From assembly GCA_051657165.1 (NCBI GenBank), contig JBOFKD010000143.1, forward strand, positions 1-64,000: a DNA stretch of 64,000 bases, read 5' to 3'. This document shows positions 36,433 through 44,875 of this stretch, piece by piece. This DNA is from UBA7332 sp051657165. Lineage in GTDB: Bacteria; Bacteroidota; Bacteroidia; Bacteroidales; UBA7332. Within the stretch, counting starts at the first letter, position 1. The number at the start of each line of letters is the position of its first letter. The notes beneath the pieces are model-generated. The model was not told the DNA's origin and made no database searches. It saw nothing but the letters and a program-made list of their open reading frames with translations. The position numbers and the translations under genes are program-made.

Positions 36433-39054
36433 ATGGAATTAGCAAGCAAATATAATCCGTCGGAAGTAGAAGACAAATGGTATGCATACTGGATGCAAAA
36501 CAATTTATTCAAATCTACTCCTGACGAAAGAGAGCCTTATACGATCGTTATCCCTCCGCCAAATGTAACAGGCGTACTCCATATGGGTCATATGCTGAAC
36601 AATACGATTCAGGACATCCTGATTCGTCGTGCACGTATGTTGGGTAAAAACGCATGTTGGGTACCGGGAACAGACCACGCATCTATTGCAACTGAAGCTA
36701 AAGTGGTTAACAAACTGGCTGCTGAAGGAATAAAAAAAACGGATCTTACACGCGAACAGTTTCTTGATCATGCATGGGAATGGACTCACAAACACGGTGG
36801 AATCATTCTTGAGCAGTTAAAAAAACTGGGCGCTTCGTGCGACTGGGATCGTACTTGCTTCACAATGGACAAAGAACGTTCTGAAAGCGTATTTGAGGTT
36901 TTTGTTGATTTATTCAATAAAGGACTTATCTACCGTGGCGTACGCATGGTAAACTGGGATCCTAAAGCGCTTACGGCTCTTTCTGATGAAGAGGTAATCT
37001 ACAAAGAAGTAAATAGCAAACTTTACCATTTGCGTTATAAAGTAGAAGGTGAAGACAAATATATCGTTGTTGCAACGACCCGTCCTGAAACAATCCTGGG
37101 TGATACTGCGGTTTGTGTAAATCCAAACGATGAGCGTTACAGCTGGTTGAAAGGCAAGAAGGTTATCGTACCTCTTGTTAATCGTGCAGTACCTATCATC
37201 ATGGATGAATATGTAGATGTTGAATTCGGAACAGGATGCTTAAAAGTAACTCCTGCTCACGATGTAAATGACTACATGCTGGGTGAGAAGTTCAATCTTG
37301 AAACAATCGATATCTTTAATGATAATGGTACAATCAACGATAAAGTTGGTATGTACGTAGATATGGACCGTTTCGATGTACGTGATCAGATCGAAAAAGA
37401 CCTGATTGCAGCAGATCTGATGGAAAAAGTTGAAGCATATACAAACAAAGTAGGTTGCTCAGAGCGTACTGACGCTGTAATCGAACCTAAATTGTCAATG
37501 CAATGGTTCCTTAAAATGGAAGGTCTTGCCAAACCTGCGACTAAAGCGGTAATGGAAGACGACATTAAGCTTGTTCCTGCTAAATTCAAAAACACTTACC
37601 GCCACTGGATGGAAAACATCAAAGACTGGTGTATTTCACGTCAGCTATGGTGGGGACACCGCATTCCGGCTTATTACCTTCCGGAAGGTGGATACGTGGT
37701 AGCTCTTACTCCTGAAAAAGCGGTAGAACTGGCACGCGAAAAATCAGGTAATCCGAATCTTGAATTCTCTGATCTTCGCCAGGACGAAGACTGTCTGGAT
37801 ACATGGTTCTCTTCATGGTTGTGGCCAATCAGCGTGTTTGGAAACATCATGGATAAAGACAACAAAGAACTGAACTACTACTACCCTACCTGTGATTTGG
37901 TTACAGGACCGGATATTCTTTTCTTCTGGGTAGCTCGTATGATCATGGCCGGATACGAATACAAAAGCGAAATGCCTTTCAAAAATGTATATCTGACAGG
38001 TATCGTTCGTGACAAGCAAGGTCGTAAGATGTCAAAATCACTTGGAAACTCCCCTGAGCCACTTGAATTAATCAAGCATTTCGGAGCAGACGGAGTACGT
38101 ATGGGATTAATGCTTGCAGCTCCTGCCGGTAATGATGTATTATTTGACGATTCACTGTGCGAACAGGGACGTAACTTTAACAATAAAATCTGGAATGCGT
38201 TCCGTCTTGTTAAAGGATGGCAGGTTGATGATTCTATTGCACAGCCAGCAGCAGCAGCATCAGCAATCAAATGGTTTGATGCTTTGTTAAGCCGTACAAT
38301 TGAAATCGTAAACGACTCATTCGACAAGTACCGTATTTCAGAAGCATTGATGGAGATTTACAAACTATTCTGGGATGAATTCTCTTCATGGTATCTTGAA
38401 ATGGTTAAACCAGGTTATCAAATGCCGATTGACCGTGCTACATATGACGCAACACTTGGATTCTTTGACTCATTGCTGAGACTGCTTCATCCATTCATGC
38501 CATTCATTACAGAAGAGCTATGGCAAGCAATCACAGAGCGCAAAGATGGAGAAAGTATCATGGTTGAGCTTATGCCAAAAGCAAAAGCTTACGATGCTAA
38601 AATCATCAGCGACTTTGAAGCGGCTAAAGAAATCATTGCAGGCGTACGTACAGTTCGTTTACAAAAAAATATTCCTAATAAAGAAGAGCTTACTCTTCAG
38701 ATTCTGGGAGCACACAATGACGACAACAATGCAGTAATCACTAAGCTTTGTAATCTGTCAGCTCTTAACAAATCTGAAGAAAAAGATGCAGGTGCCGTTT
38801 CATTCCTTGTTGGAACTACTGAATACGCTGTACCATTAGGCTCTTTGCTTAACGTAGAGGAAGAAATCAAGAAACTGGAAGAAGAACTTAAATATCTTCA
38901 GGGCTTCCTTAAATCTGTTTCAGCAAAACTAAGCAACGAACGCTTCGTGAGCAATGCACCTCAGGCTGTTGTTGATGGTGAGCGTAAGAAACAATCGGAT
39001 GCTGAAAGTAAGATTAATTCTCTTCAGGAAAGCATTGCTTCATTGCGTAAGTAA
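36433..39054 (+). CDS. valS: Valyl-tRNA synthetase
   Basis: An 873-residue class I synthetase. The HIGH-type motif is in PPPNVTGVLHMGHMLN and KMSKS in GRKMSKSLGNSPEP. The editing domain starts after ATTRPETILGDTAVCV and includes the conserved HDVNDY. The anticodon-binding domain is followed by a C-terminal coiled coil (VEEEIKKLEEELKYLQGFL). It attaches valine to tRNA-Val and clears mischarged threonine. Confidence 0.97.
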   Translation: MELASKYNPSEVEDKWYAYWMQNNLFKSTPDEREPYTIVIPPPNVTGVLHMGHMLNNTIQDILIRRARMLGKNACWVPGTDHASIATEAKVVNKLAAEGIKKTDLTREQFLDHAWEWTHKHGGIILEQLKKLGASCDWDRTCFTMDKERSESVFEVFVDLFNKGLIYRGVRMVNWDPKALTALSDEEVIYKEVNSKLYHLRYKVEGEDKYIVVATTRPETILGDTAVCVNPNDERYSWLKGKKVIVPLVNRAVPIIMDEYVDVEFGTGCLKVTPAHDVNDYMLGEKFNLETIDIFNDNGTINDKVGMYVDMDRFDVRDQIEKDLIAADLMEKVEAYTNKVGCSERTDAVIEPKLSMQWFLKMEGLAKPATKAVMEDDIKLVPAKFKNTYRHWMENIKDWCISRQLWWGHRIPAYYLPEGGYVVALTPEKAVELAREKSGNPNLEFSDLRQDEDCLDTWFSSWLWPISVFGNIMDKDNKELNYYYPTCDLVTGPDILFFWVARMIMAGYEYKSEMPFKNVYLTGIVRDKQGRKMSKSLGNSPEPLELIKHFGADGVRMGLMLAAPAGNDVLFDDSLCEQGRNFNNKIWNAFRLVKGWQVDDSIAQPAAAASAIKWFDALLSRTIEIVNDSFDKYRISEALMEIYKLFWDEFSSWYLEMVKPGYQMPIDRATYDATLGFFDSLLRLLHPFMPFITEELWQAITERKDGESIMVELMPKAKAYDAKIISDFEAAKEIIAGVRTVRLQKNIPNKEELTLQILGAHNDDNNAVITKLCNLSALNKSEEKDAGAVSFLVGTTEYAVPLGSLLNVEEEIKKLEEELKYLQGFLKSVSAKLSNERFVSNAPQAVVDGERKKQSDAESKINSLQESIASLRK

Positions 39055-39079
39055 TTCCTTCTCACTATCCGAAAATAAT

Positions 39080-39114
39080 AAAGGCGGGTACCGGATTCCG
39101 GTACTCGCCTTTAT
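39080..39114 (+). terminator. Terminator after valS
   Basis: A GC-rich hairpin (aaaggcg to cgccttt, with gtaccgga inside) followed by T residues. Confidence 0.88.
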
Positions 39115-39217
39115 TTATATGAAAGGAATTTATATCCTTCTCCTGAAAATTGAATTCGTATTTTCAAATCAGGAAATCCTCATAGAAAACTCCCGAACCT
39201 AAAAACAGAGTCATTAT

Positions 39218-40273
39218 TTAATACCAATCTTTCTTTCTCATATAACGCCATAACATAAAAGCTATGAACAACATAACCAATAGCGCCAGGAAATATCCGT
39301 ATGGAGTTTTCAGCTCGGGCATAAAATCAAAATTCATACCCCATATCCCTGCAAGAAATGTAAGAGGAATAAAAATAGTCGAAACTACAGTCAGACGTTT
39401 CATGATCTCATTCATCCGCAAATCATTATTTGCAAGATATAAATCCATCAGCCCCATCACCATCTCACGCATATTCTCCAGAGATTCCACCATATAATGA
39501 CAACGGTCAACCAAATCTGAAAAATAAATACGCACATTATCCTGAATTAATTTAGTTTCCGATTTATACAAGCGGGCCACTGACTCTTTCAGGGGTATAA
39601 TCACCTTTCTCAATTGCTGCTGTTGCTTACGATACAACTGAATCTGCTGTTTACGGTCATCCGTATCAATCGACTCAAGCAAATCATCCTCCAGGTCTTC
39701 CAGCTGATCTTCAATTTCAGCAATCAGCTCTACATATTTATCAATCAGAAGATTCATCATCAGACAGAATAGATAATCAGGCTTACGGTTACGTATATTC
39801 CCCAGATTATCCTGTAAAGCCATCGCCACCTCCGAAAAATACGATTCTTTATTCTCCTGAAACGTAAGAATAAAACTATCCCCGAGAACAAATGCAATAC
39901 GTTCCTGTATAAATTCATCAGTTCCTGAAGGAACTAAAAGATTCATAATAACAGTAATATGTGTTCCGCTATCCTGCATCTTTACAATATGCTGAGGGAT
40001 CAGAATATCCTGCATATCAACATAATGCATCCCGAAATGCTTTCCGATAAGCTCAACCTGCTCTACATCAGCAAGTCCCCACACACGAATCCAATGTACA
40101 TTATCAGCTCCCATAGTCGCAAAAAGGTGAGGGGCTGTATTACATACCGAAATCTGCGCAGAACGATCATTATAGTCTACTAATATAATTTCAGTATCAC
40201 TCGTCGCTCCACCAATATATTCAAGCGACTTATTTATGATATGTCTGGTTGTTCGTTTCCTGTGTTTACTCAT
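39218..40273 (-). CDS. corA: CorA-type magnesium/cobalt channel
   Basis: A 351-residue member. It has a cytoplasmic N-terminal funnel domain rich in acidic residues (LEDLEDDLLESIDTDD), a long stalk helix, and two C-terminal TM helices with the selectivity motif GMN (FLAGIWGMNFDFMPEL) between them. The basic tail is MRKKDWY. It forms a pentameric Mg2+ channel in the inner membrane. purT lies 45 bp upstream on the same strand and may share a transcript. Confidence 0.94.
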   Translation of the reverse strand: MSKHRKRTTRHIINKSLEYIGGATSDTEIILVDYNDRSAQISVCNTAPHLFATMGADNVHWIRVWGLADVEQVELIGKHFGMHYVDMQDILIPQHIVKMQDSGTHITVIMNLLVPSGTDEFIQERIAFVLGDSFILTFQENKESYFSEVAMALQDNLGNIRNRKPDYLFCLMMNLLIDKYVELIAEIEDQLEDLEDDLLESIDTDDRKQQIQLYRKQQQQLRKVIIPLKESVARLYKSETKLIQDNVRIYFSDLVDRCHYMVESLENMREMVMGLMDLYLANNDLRMNEIMKRLTVVSTIFIPLTFLAGIWGMNFDFMPELKTPYGYFLALLVMLFIAFMLWRYMRKKDWY

Positions 40274-40318
40274 AGAATTGTGTTCGTTATAATGAAAATA
40301 AGAAATCTGACCGGTAAC

Positions 40319-41500
40319 TTACAATTTTATAACAAGTTTCTCTGCCCCACGGTTTGCTTTAGCTCTTGCCTCCTCTACTGATTCAGCTCTCGCAAGCACA
40401 ACAGCCATACGACGATGCCCGTCAACTTCCGGTTTCCCGAACAAACGAATCTGAGTATCCGGCTCAGCCAGCACTTCAGCAAGATTACAAAATTCAACCT
40501 GTGTGGATTTACCATCAACAACAATAGCGCGTGACGCTGATGGTCCGTGGAAAGCAATATTAGGAACAGGCAAGCCTAGAATAGCCCGCGCATGAAGAGA
40601 AAATTCTGATAAGTCCTGAGAAATTAAAGTAACCATTCCCGTGTCGTGCGGACGAGGCGACACTTCGCTAAATATAACATCATCTCCTTTCACAAAGAGC
40701 TCTACACCAAACAAACCATAACCGCCTAAAGCAGCAGTTACTTTCTCTGCAATATCTTCGGCTCTCTCTCTGGCCGGCAAAGACATAGCCTGTGGCTGCC
40801 ATGATTCACGGTAGTCACCATCTTCCTGTCTGTGCCCGATTGGTTCAACAAAAGATGTTCCTCCGCAATGTCTCACTGTAAGGAGTGTAATTTCATAATC
40901 AAAATCAACGAATCCTTCTACAATCACTTTTCCGGCACCGGCTCTACCACCTTCCTGAGCGTATTTCCATGCAGCCTCAATCTGATCAGCATTCCGGACT
41001 ACACTTTGTCCATGTCCCGAAGAACTCATAATTGGTTTCACGACGCAAGGCATCCCTACAATACTAATTGCTTCCCGGAATTCGTCATAAGTAGCCGCAA
41101 AACGATAAGGTGAAGTCTTAACACCCAATTCTTCGGCAGCCAGACGCCGTATACCCTCACGATTCATCGTCAGATAAGTTGCCTTAGCCGTTGGCACGAC
41201 TTTAAACCCTTCTTTCTCAAGTTCAATCAGCGTATCTGTTGCAATTGCCTCTACTTCAGGAACAATATAATCAGGACGCTCCATCTCAATTATTTCACGC
41301 AATCGTTTTCCGTCAAGCATTGAGACCACATAAGAACGATGAGCCACCTGCATTGCGGGTGCATTCTCATACTTATCCAAAGCGATAACTTCTACACCGT
41401 AGCGCTGTAGCTCCAAAACAAATTCTTTACCCAATTCTCCCGATCCGCACAAAACAACGCGTTTTGCAGTCGGTGACATAGGCGTACCAATACATGTCAT
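40319..41500 (-). CDS. purT: Formate-dependent phosphoribosylglycinamide formyltransferase
   Basis: A 393-residue ATP-grasp enzyme. The N-terminal nucleotide-fold (KRVVLCGSGELGKE) is followed by the ATP-grasp core (CVVKPIMSSSGHGQSVV, and the metal site FGVELFVKGDDVIFSEVSPR with PHDTGMVTL). It makes formyl-GAR from GAR, formate and ATP in purine synthesis, independent of folate. Confidence 0.96.
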   Translation of the reverse strand: MTCIGTPMSPTAKRVVLCGSGELGKEFVLELQRYGVEVIALDKYENAPAMQVAHRSYVVSMLDGKRLREIIEMERPDYIVPEVEAIATDTLIELEKEGFKVVPTAKATYLTMNREGIRRLAAEELGVKTSPYRFAATYDEFREAISIVGMPCVVKPIMSSSGHGQSVVRNADQIEAAWKYAQEGGRAGAGKVIVEGFVDFDYEITLLTVRHCGGTSFVEPIGHRQEDGDYRESWQPQAMSLPARERAEDIAEKVTAALGGYGLFGVELFVKGDDVIFSEVSPRPHDTGMVTLISQDLSEFSLHARAILGLPVPNIAFHGPSASRAIVVDGKSTQVEFCNLAEVLAEPDTQIRLFGKPEVDGHRRMAVVLARAESVEEARAKANRGAEKLVIKL

Positions 41501-41702
41501 AGTTCAAAGTTCGTTTTACAGTTGTGTTCCGCAAATTTCGTCAGGAATATCCTATCATGCAAACTTTTCTAACATTTTACAGAGTATTTAACATATAGAC
41601 CAAAAACACATTTATCCAGACGTTTTTGCCTAATAGCAGCCAGTTTACGAAATCCTCAAAAAAGCAAAACTCCTACCATTCAACTATTTATAACATTTGA
41701 TT
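41501..41702. other. Intergenic region before the purT-divergent leader
   Basis: An AT-rich stretch without visible genes. The promoter and leader that follow are listed separately. Confidence 0.5.
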
Positions 41703-41733
41703 TTTGGTCAACAAAAAATAATTCATACATTTG
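41703..41733 (+). promoter_or_regulatory. Promoter of the structured leader and thioredoxin-fold gene
   Basis: TTTG (41703-41706), a 19-bp spacer and TACATTTG followed by C (41726-41733) give a near-ideal Bacteroidota promoter. Transcription should start near 41740. Confidence 0.8.
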
Positions 41734-41739
41734 CCCTCG

Positions 41740-41858
41740 ATTTTGGAAAAGAGTCACTCCGTTTCATAGCGTTGGACGGGAGCTCTTACTGCAGAAAATC
41801 TGCGGGGCATTCATCCTTGTCTGAGGATTTATGCTTAGTGTCAAACCAAAATAAAACT
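41740..41858 (+). ncRNA. Structured 5' leader or small RNA
   Basis: The first ~120 nt after the promoter fold into three stems in order. Stem 1 pairs aagag/ctctt and ctccgt/acgggag (41749-41787). Stem 2 is gcaga/tctgc (41791-41803). Stem 3 pairs gcat/atgc and atcct/aggat (41807-41834). The start codon of the next gene follows at 41861. This may be a cis-regulatory leader or a 6S-like/Bacteroidales-type RNA reading into the gene. I do not recognise the class. Confidence 0.5.
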
Positions 41859-41860
41859 TT

Positions 41861-42370
41861 ATGCACAAAACAAAGACTCTCTTTGTTTCATTCGTAGCAA
41901 TCTGTCTGTCTGTAATGATTGCTTCCTCGTTTGTAAACAAAGATGCACGACCTGGCGTTGGCTTTTATCCCGGAAGTTCATTTCCCGATTTTAGCATTTT
42001 GGGTAAAAACTCACAATTAATTACCAAGGATTCCCTGAAAGGCAATTATTTGTTGATTCAGTTCTGGGCAGCTTACGATGCTGACTCACGAATGAAAAAC
42101 GTTCAGTTGTGTAACTCTCTAAACCGTCCGGATTCGAAAATAAAATTCTTATCTGTGCCGATGGATCCATATAATCAGTTGAGCCGCGAGACTATTCGCC
42201 TTGACCGGATCCCCGAATCAAATGTTTTCTTTCCGGATAGTAATCAACGTGAGAAATTGTTATCAGAACAAGCTCTTAAAGGGAAACTCACTAATTTCCT
42301 GATTGATCCCGATGGTGTAATCATTGCACAAAATGTTACAGCTAAAGAGCTGGCTCAAATTAAGATGTAG
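41861..42370 (+). CDS. Exported thioredoxin-fold protein without the CxxC site
   Basis: A 169-residue protein with a signal peptide (MHKTKTLFVSFVAICLSVMIASS). The domain resembles AhpC/TlpA: PGSSFPDFSILGKN, then LLIQFWAAYDADSRMKN where TlpA has FWASWCxxCRxE, and ending in FLIDPDGVIIAQNVT. Both redox cysteines are absent, so disulfide chemistry at that site is excluded. It follows a structured leader. A structural or binding role is likely but unknown. Confidence 0.8.
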   Translation: MHKTKTLFVSFVAICLSVMIASSFVNKDARPGVGFYPGSSFPDFSILGKNSQLITKDSLKGNYLLIQFWAAYDADSRMKNVQLCNSLNRPDSKIKFLSVPMDPYNQLSRETIRLDRIPESNVFFPDSNQREKLLSEQALKGKLTNFLIDPDGVIIAQNVTAKELAQIKM

Positions 42371-42395
42371 AGAAATTCAACAATTTATTTTTCCT

Positions 42396-42431
42396 AAAGG
42401 CTGTTTGCTATTGCATTCAGCCTTTTTTTTA
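42396..42431 (+). terminator. Terminator after the thioredoxin-fold gene
   Basis: Stem aaaggctg/cagccttt followed by a T-run. Confidence 0.85.
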
Positions 42432-42540
42432 CCTTAAATCGAAAATACTGTCTAATGAAAAAATTTATACTAAAAATCAATTTCATATATAAATATGATA
42501 TAATAAACTTTTTATTATGTCATCAGATAACCTCAAGCAC

Positions 42541-42571
42541 TTGTAAATTAACTCAATTACCTCTATATTTG
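42541..42571 (+). promoter_or_regulatory. Promoter of the porin-like gene
   Basis: TTG (42541-42543), a 20-bp spacer and TATATTTG followed by C (42564-42571). It lies inside a longer open frame starting at 42455 and shows that the ATG at 42671 is the true start. Confidence 0.75.
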
Positions 42572-42670
42572 CTTACAAATAGTCAGAATCAAAAAGAATC
42601 AGAATCATTTTTTGATCCAATCTCAAATCAATTCCGGCTTATAACCATTCAACCTAAACTACACAGATTT

Positions 42671-43732
42671 ATGAGATTTAAAACGCTACTTTTATCTCTG
42701 GTGGCGTGTTGCTCATCGGCATTATCCTTTGCGGCAACCGACAGTACCTCTCTGGAAAGCAGCAGCACAAAAGCGAAAGCTCTTAATGTTAAGCTTTTTC
42801 TAAGGGGTGATTACAGAGGCGACTTTTATGATGGTTCATCAACCAGCAGATTCACTATGAAACCGGCAATGGTTGATGTGTACGGACAATTCAATCCTAT
42901 GTTTGGCTACTATTTTCGCCAAAGATTTGATACTCCGTTTACAATTCAGAGTGATGGTATTCCGGCTTCAACTCTTATGGCATATGTACAGATTACACCT
43001 GTAAAAGGATTAAATATCCGCTTAGGAAAACAAGCGATTGCATATGGTAGCTGGGAGTTTGACTATAATCCTATGGATGTATATTTCTACTCGAAAGTAG
43101 GAAGTATGACTCAGGGATTCAGCACAGGTGCATATGCCGGCTACACTATTGGCACACAATCTTTTGCTTATCAGGTTACCAAAACACTGGACGATGCTTA
43201 CATTGTTCCCGGATACAAAAGTGCATTCAACAACACATTCCAATGGGGTGGTAACTTCTTCGACGGAGCTTTCAAAACCCTGTGGAGTTATACATTGATC
43301 AATGCTGACAAAGGAAAATTTCTTCACCAGTATATGCTGGGTAACCAAATTAACATTGGCCGTGTCAGCGTAGATCTTGACTACATGCAACTAAGCCGTT
43401 TCAGCGATTATGAATACAATGATTCTAAGAGAATTAAAACAACAGATCGTTCATATCTGGCAAACGTAAAGTGGCTTCTGCCTAAAGATCGTGTTACATT
43501 ACAACTCAAATGCGTTTATGATGAAAGCCGTGCATTCGGAAAATGCGTAAATGAGCAAATCACAACCTCTACCGTTTGTGAATACAATCTGTTCCCTCAA
43601 TACGGCTTGTCGTTACACGCTGCTTATGCATACAGAATAAATAATACACCCGAGGAATTTGCAAGTGCATTTCAAACAAAAAATGAAAATATGATTGTCA
43701 CAGGTTTCTCCTGGAACTTCAAAGCTTTGTAA
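42671..43732 (+). CDS. Outer-membrane porin-like beta-barrel protein
   Basis: A 353-residue protein from 42671, with a signal peptide (MRFKTLLLSLVACCSSALSFA). The mature part is a series of amphipathic beta strands with aromatic ends (YGQFNPMFGYYFRQRF, GLNIRLGKQAIAYGSWEF, YDLMQLSRFSDYEYN-like strands). It ends in a strand that closes with SWNFKAL, typical of barrels in the OprO/P-like porin group. It is monocistronic with its own promoter and terminator. The substrate is unknown. Confidence 0.8.
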   Translation: MRFKTLLLSLVACCSSALSFAATDSTSLESSSTKAKALNVKLFLRGDYRGDFYDGSSTSRFTMKPAMVDVYGQFNPMFGYYFRQRFDTPFTIQSDGIPASTLMAYVQITPVKGLNIRLGKQAIAYGSWEFDYNPMDVYFYSKVGSMTQGFSTGAYAGYTIGTQSFAYQVTKTLDDAYIVPGYKSAFNNTFQWGGNFFDGAFKTLWSYTLINADKGKFLHQYMLGNQINIGRVSVDLDYMQLSRFSDYEYNDSKRIKTTDRSYLANVKWLLPKDRVTLQLKCVYDESRAFGKCVNEQITTSTVCEYNLFPQYGLSLHAAYAYRINNTPEEFASAFQTKNENMIVTGFSWNFKAL

Positions 43733-43797
43733 TATTCAGACAAACACCATAAGATACATATAAGTAATATCGATTCATTCGATTACTTAAACCCGAT

Positions 43798-43836
43798 AAA
43801 AAAGAGAGATTATCCCCGGATAACCTCTCTTTTTTA
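43798..43836 (+). terminator. Terminator after the porin-like gene
   Basis: A long stem (aaaaaagagagattatcc with ggataacctctctttttt) ending in T residues. Confidence 0.9.
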
Positions 43837-43924
43837 TTCGCCCTATAACAAACTATATATAAACATGATAGCCCATCCACAGGGAGTTTCAAGCATTATT
43901 ATTATAAAAAAAAGCGCTCCGGAA

Positions 43925-43955
43925 TTTGGAGATTAAAAAAAAAAACCTACCTTTG
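43925..43955 (+). promoter_or_regulatory. Promoter of tRNA-Cys
   Basis: TTTG (43925-43928), a 19-bp spacer and TACCTTTG followed by C (43948-43955). The tRNA begins 44 bp after the -7 box. Confidence 0.75.
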
Positions 43956-43998
43956 CACACGTAATCAACAACACAACGCCTGATTACAAAGCAACAAT

Positions 43999-44069
43999 GG
44001 TTCCTTGGCCGAGTGGCTAGGCACCGGTCTGCAAAACCGTTTACGGCGGTTCGAATCCGCCAGGAACCT
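43999..44069 (+). tRNA. tRNA-Cys (anticodon GCA)
   Basis: A complete 71-nt cloverleaf. The acceptor stem ggttcct pairs with aggaacc, the anticodon loop ctgcaaa holds GCA, the T loop is ggttcgaatcc, and the discriminator base is U as expected for tRNA-Cys. Confidence 0.97.
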
Positions 44070-44071
44070 CA

Positions 44072-44105
44072 AAAAGCTCTGAAGCAATGCTTCGGAGCTT
44101 TTTTG
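44072..44105 (+). terminator. Terminator after tRNA-Cys
   Basis: An aaaagctc/gagctttt stem with an inner agc/gct pair, then a T-run. Confidence 0.85.
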
Positions 44106-44181
44106 TTTCTGTTTTGCTATGTATATGATCAGTATAATAACGGATCAGCGGATAAACTCGGTTGGTCTGAAAGCTACACAA

Positions 44182-44309
44182 ACAACCACCTTCGGGGTTG
44201 TGGAGATGGAGGATGATTACTTTCCGGGGGTAGAAACAATCAAACTCCTGCGGAGGATTGTTTCTACCCCCGGTTACAGATAAATTATCCTGTCAGGATA
44301 AAAAATAGG
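44182..44309 (+). repeat. Dispersed hairpin element, copy K2
   Basis: Same plan as copy K1 at 1-168. The first hairpin acaaccaccttcggggttgt is identical. The second hairpin has a wholly different 18-bp perfect stem (44224-44241 with 44256-44273). The link cggttacagataaatta is conserved, and the third hairpin reads ttatcctgtcaggataa instead of ttacaccttcggtgtaa. Confidence 0.8.
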
Positions 44310-44340
44310 ACTCCTTGTTTCTATTTTTTTATTGCACATA

Positions 44341-44502
44341 ATCAGTGCGATAACATGTAGATACGATTATCATTTGTTTTGTTCTTTTACACCGAAGGTG
44401 TAATTTGTCTGTAACCGCGTTTTGAATTCTGAATCGGAACGGATGAAGGATTCAAAGCGTGGCTCATTGCCTGCCTTGCAACACAACCCCGAAGGTGGTT
44501 GT
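44341..44502 (-). repeat. Dispersed hairpin element, copy K3
   Basis: An inverted copy that on the minus strand matches K1 (1-168) closely from acaaccaccttcggggttgt to cgcactgat, with the same second and third hairpins as K1 and only scattered differences. Confidence 0.85.
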
Positions 44503-44595
44503 TTGTAAAATAACTGACAATGAAATACGAAATCTACCAACCGAGTTTATCCGCCGATCCTTCTTTTCTTTACTTCTCCGGATATAACTGCAAAC

Positions 44596-44636
44596 AAAAA
44601 GGCATCTGATAAATGATTATCAGATGCCTTTTTGAT
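44596..44636 (-). terminator. Terminator after the tRNA-Gly/tRNA-Leu unit
   Basis: A perfect 12-bp stem (44601-44612 with 44617-44628) flanked by five A and five T, directly downstream of tRNA-Leu on the minus strand. Confidence 0.85.
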
Positions 44637-44637
44637 G

Positions 44638-44721
44638 TGCTCAGGATGAGATTCGAACTCACACAGGAATACTCCCACTACCCCCTCAAAGTAGCGTGTC
44701 TACCAATTCCACCACCTGAGC
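44638..44721 (-). tRNA. tRNA-Leu (anticodon GAG)
   Basis: An 84-nt class II tRNA on the minus strand. The acceptor stem gctcagg pairs with cctgagc, the D arm is tggtggaattggtagaca, the anticodon loop ttgaggg holds GAG, and there is a long variable arm and T loop gttcgaatc. The discriminator base is A. Confidence 0.95.
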
Positions 44722-44729
44722 TTTTGAAG

Positions 44730-44802
44730 AGCGGAAGACGGGACTCGAACCCGCGACCCTAACCTTGGCAAGGTTATGCTCTACCAACTGAGCTACTTCC
44801 GC
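44730..44802 (-). tRNA. tRNA-Gly (anticodon GCC)
   Basis: A 73-nt tRNA on the minus strand. The acceptor stem gcggaag pairs with cttccgc, the anticodon arm cctt-GCC-aagg is clear, the T loop is gttcgagtc, and the discriminator is U. Nine bases separate it from tRNA-Leu, so both come from one transcript. Confidence 0.97.
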
Positions 44803-44816
44803 GTTGTTTTGTGATA

Positions 44817-44847
44817 CAAATGTAGCTATTATTTCGAAAAACACAAA
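44817..44847 (-). promoter_or_regulatory. Promoter of the tRNA-Gly/tRNA-Leu unit
   Basis: On the minus strand TTTG (44847-44844), a 19-bp spacer and TACATTTG (44824-44817), just before the tRNA-Gly 5' end. Confidence 0.8.
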
Positions 44848-44875
44848 TCAGAAATATTCTTTTTTTTACTTGAAT

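Larger units (their letters stand above)
44142..44560. repeat. Palindromic composite element bounded by 25-bp inverted repeats
   Basis: The outer ends (44142-44166 and 44536-44560) are inverted copies of a 25-mer containing gcggataaactcggttggt, with a single mismatch. Inside lie two hairpin elements in opposite orientation (44182-44309 and 44341-44502). The whole is 419 bp, non-coding, and sits between tRNA-Cys and tRNA-Leu. It looks like a palindromic mobile element or a composite of two copies. Confidence 0.8.

Noticed and set aside
42455..42670. Longer N-terminus for the porin-like protein
   Set aside because: A good promoter lies within it and a normal signal peptide starts at 42671.
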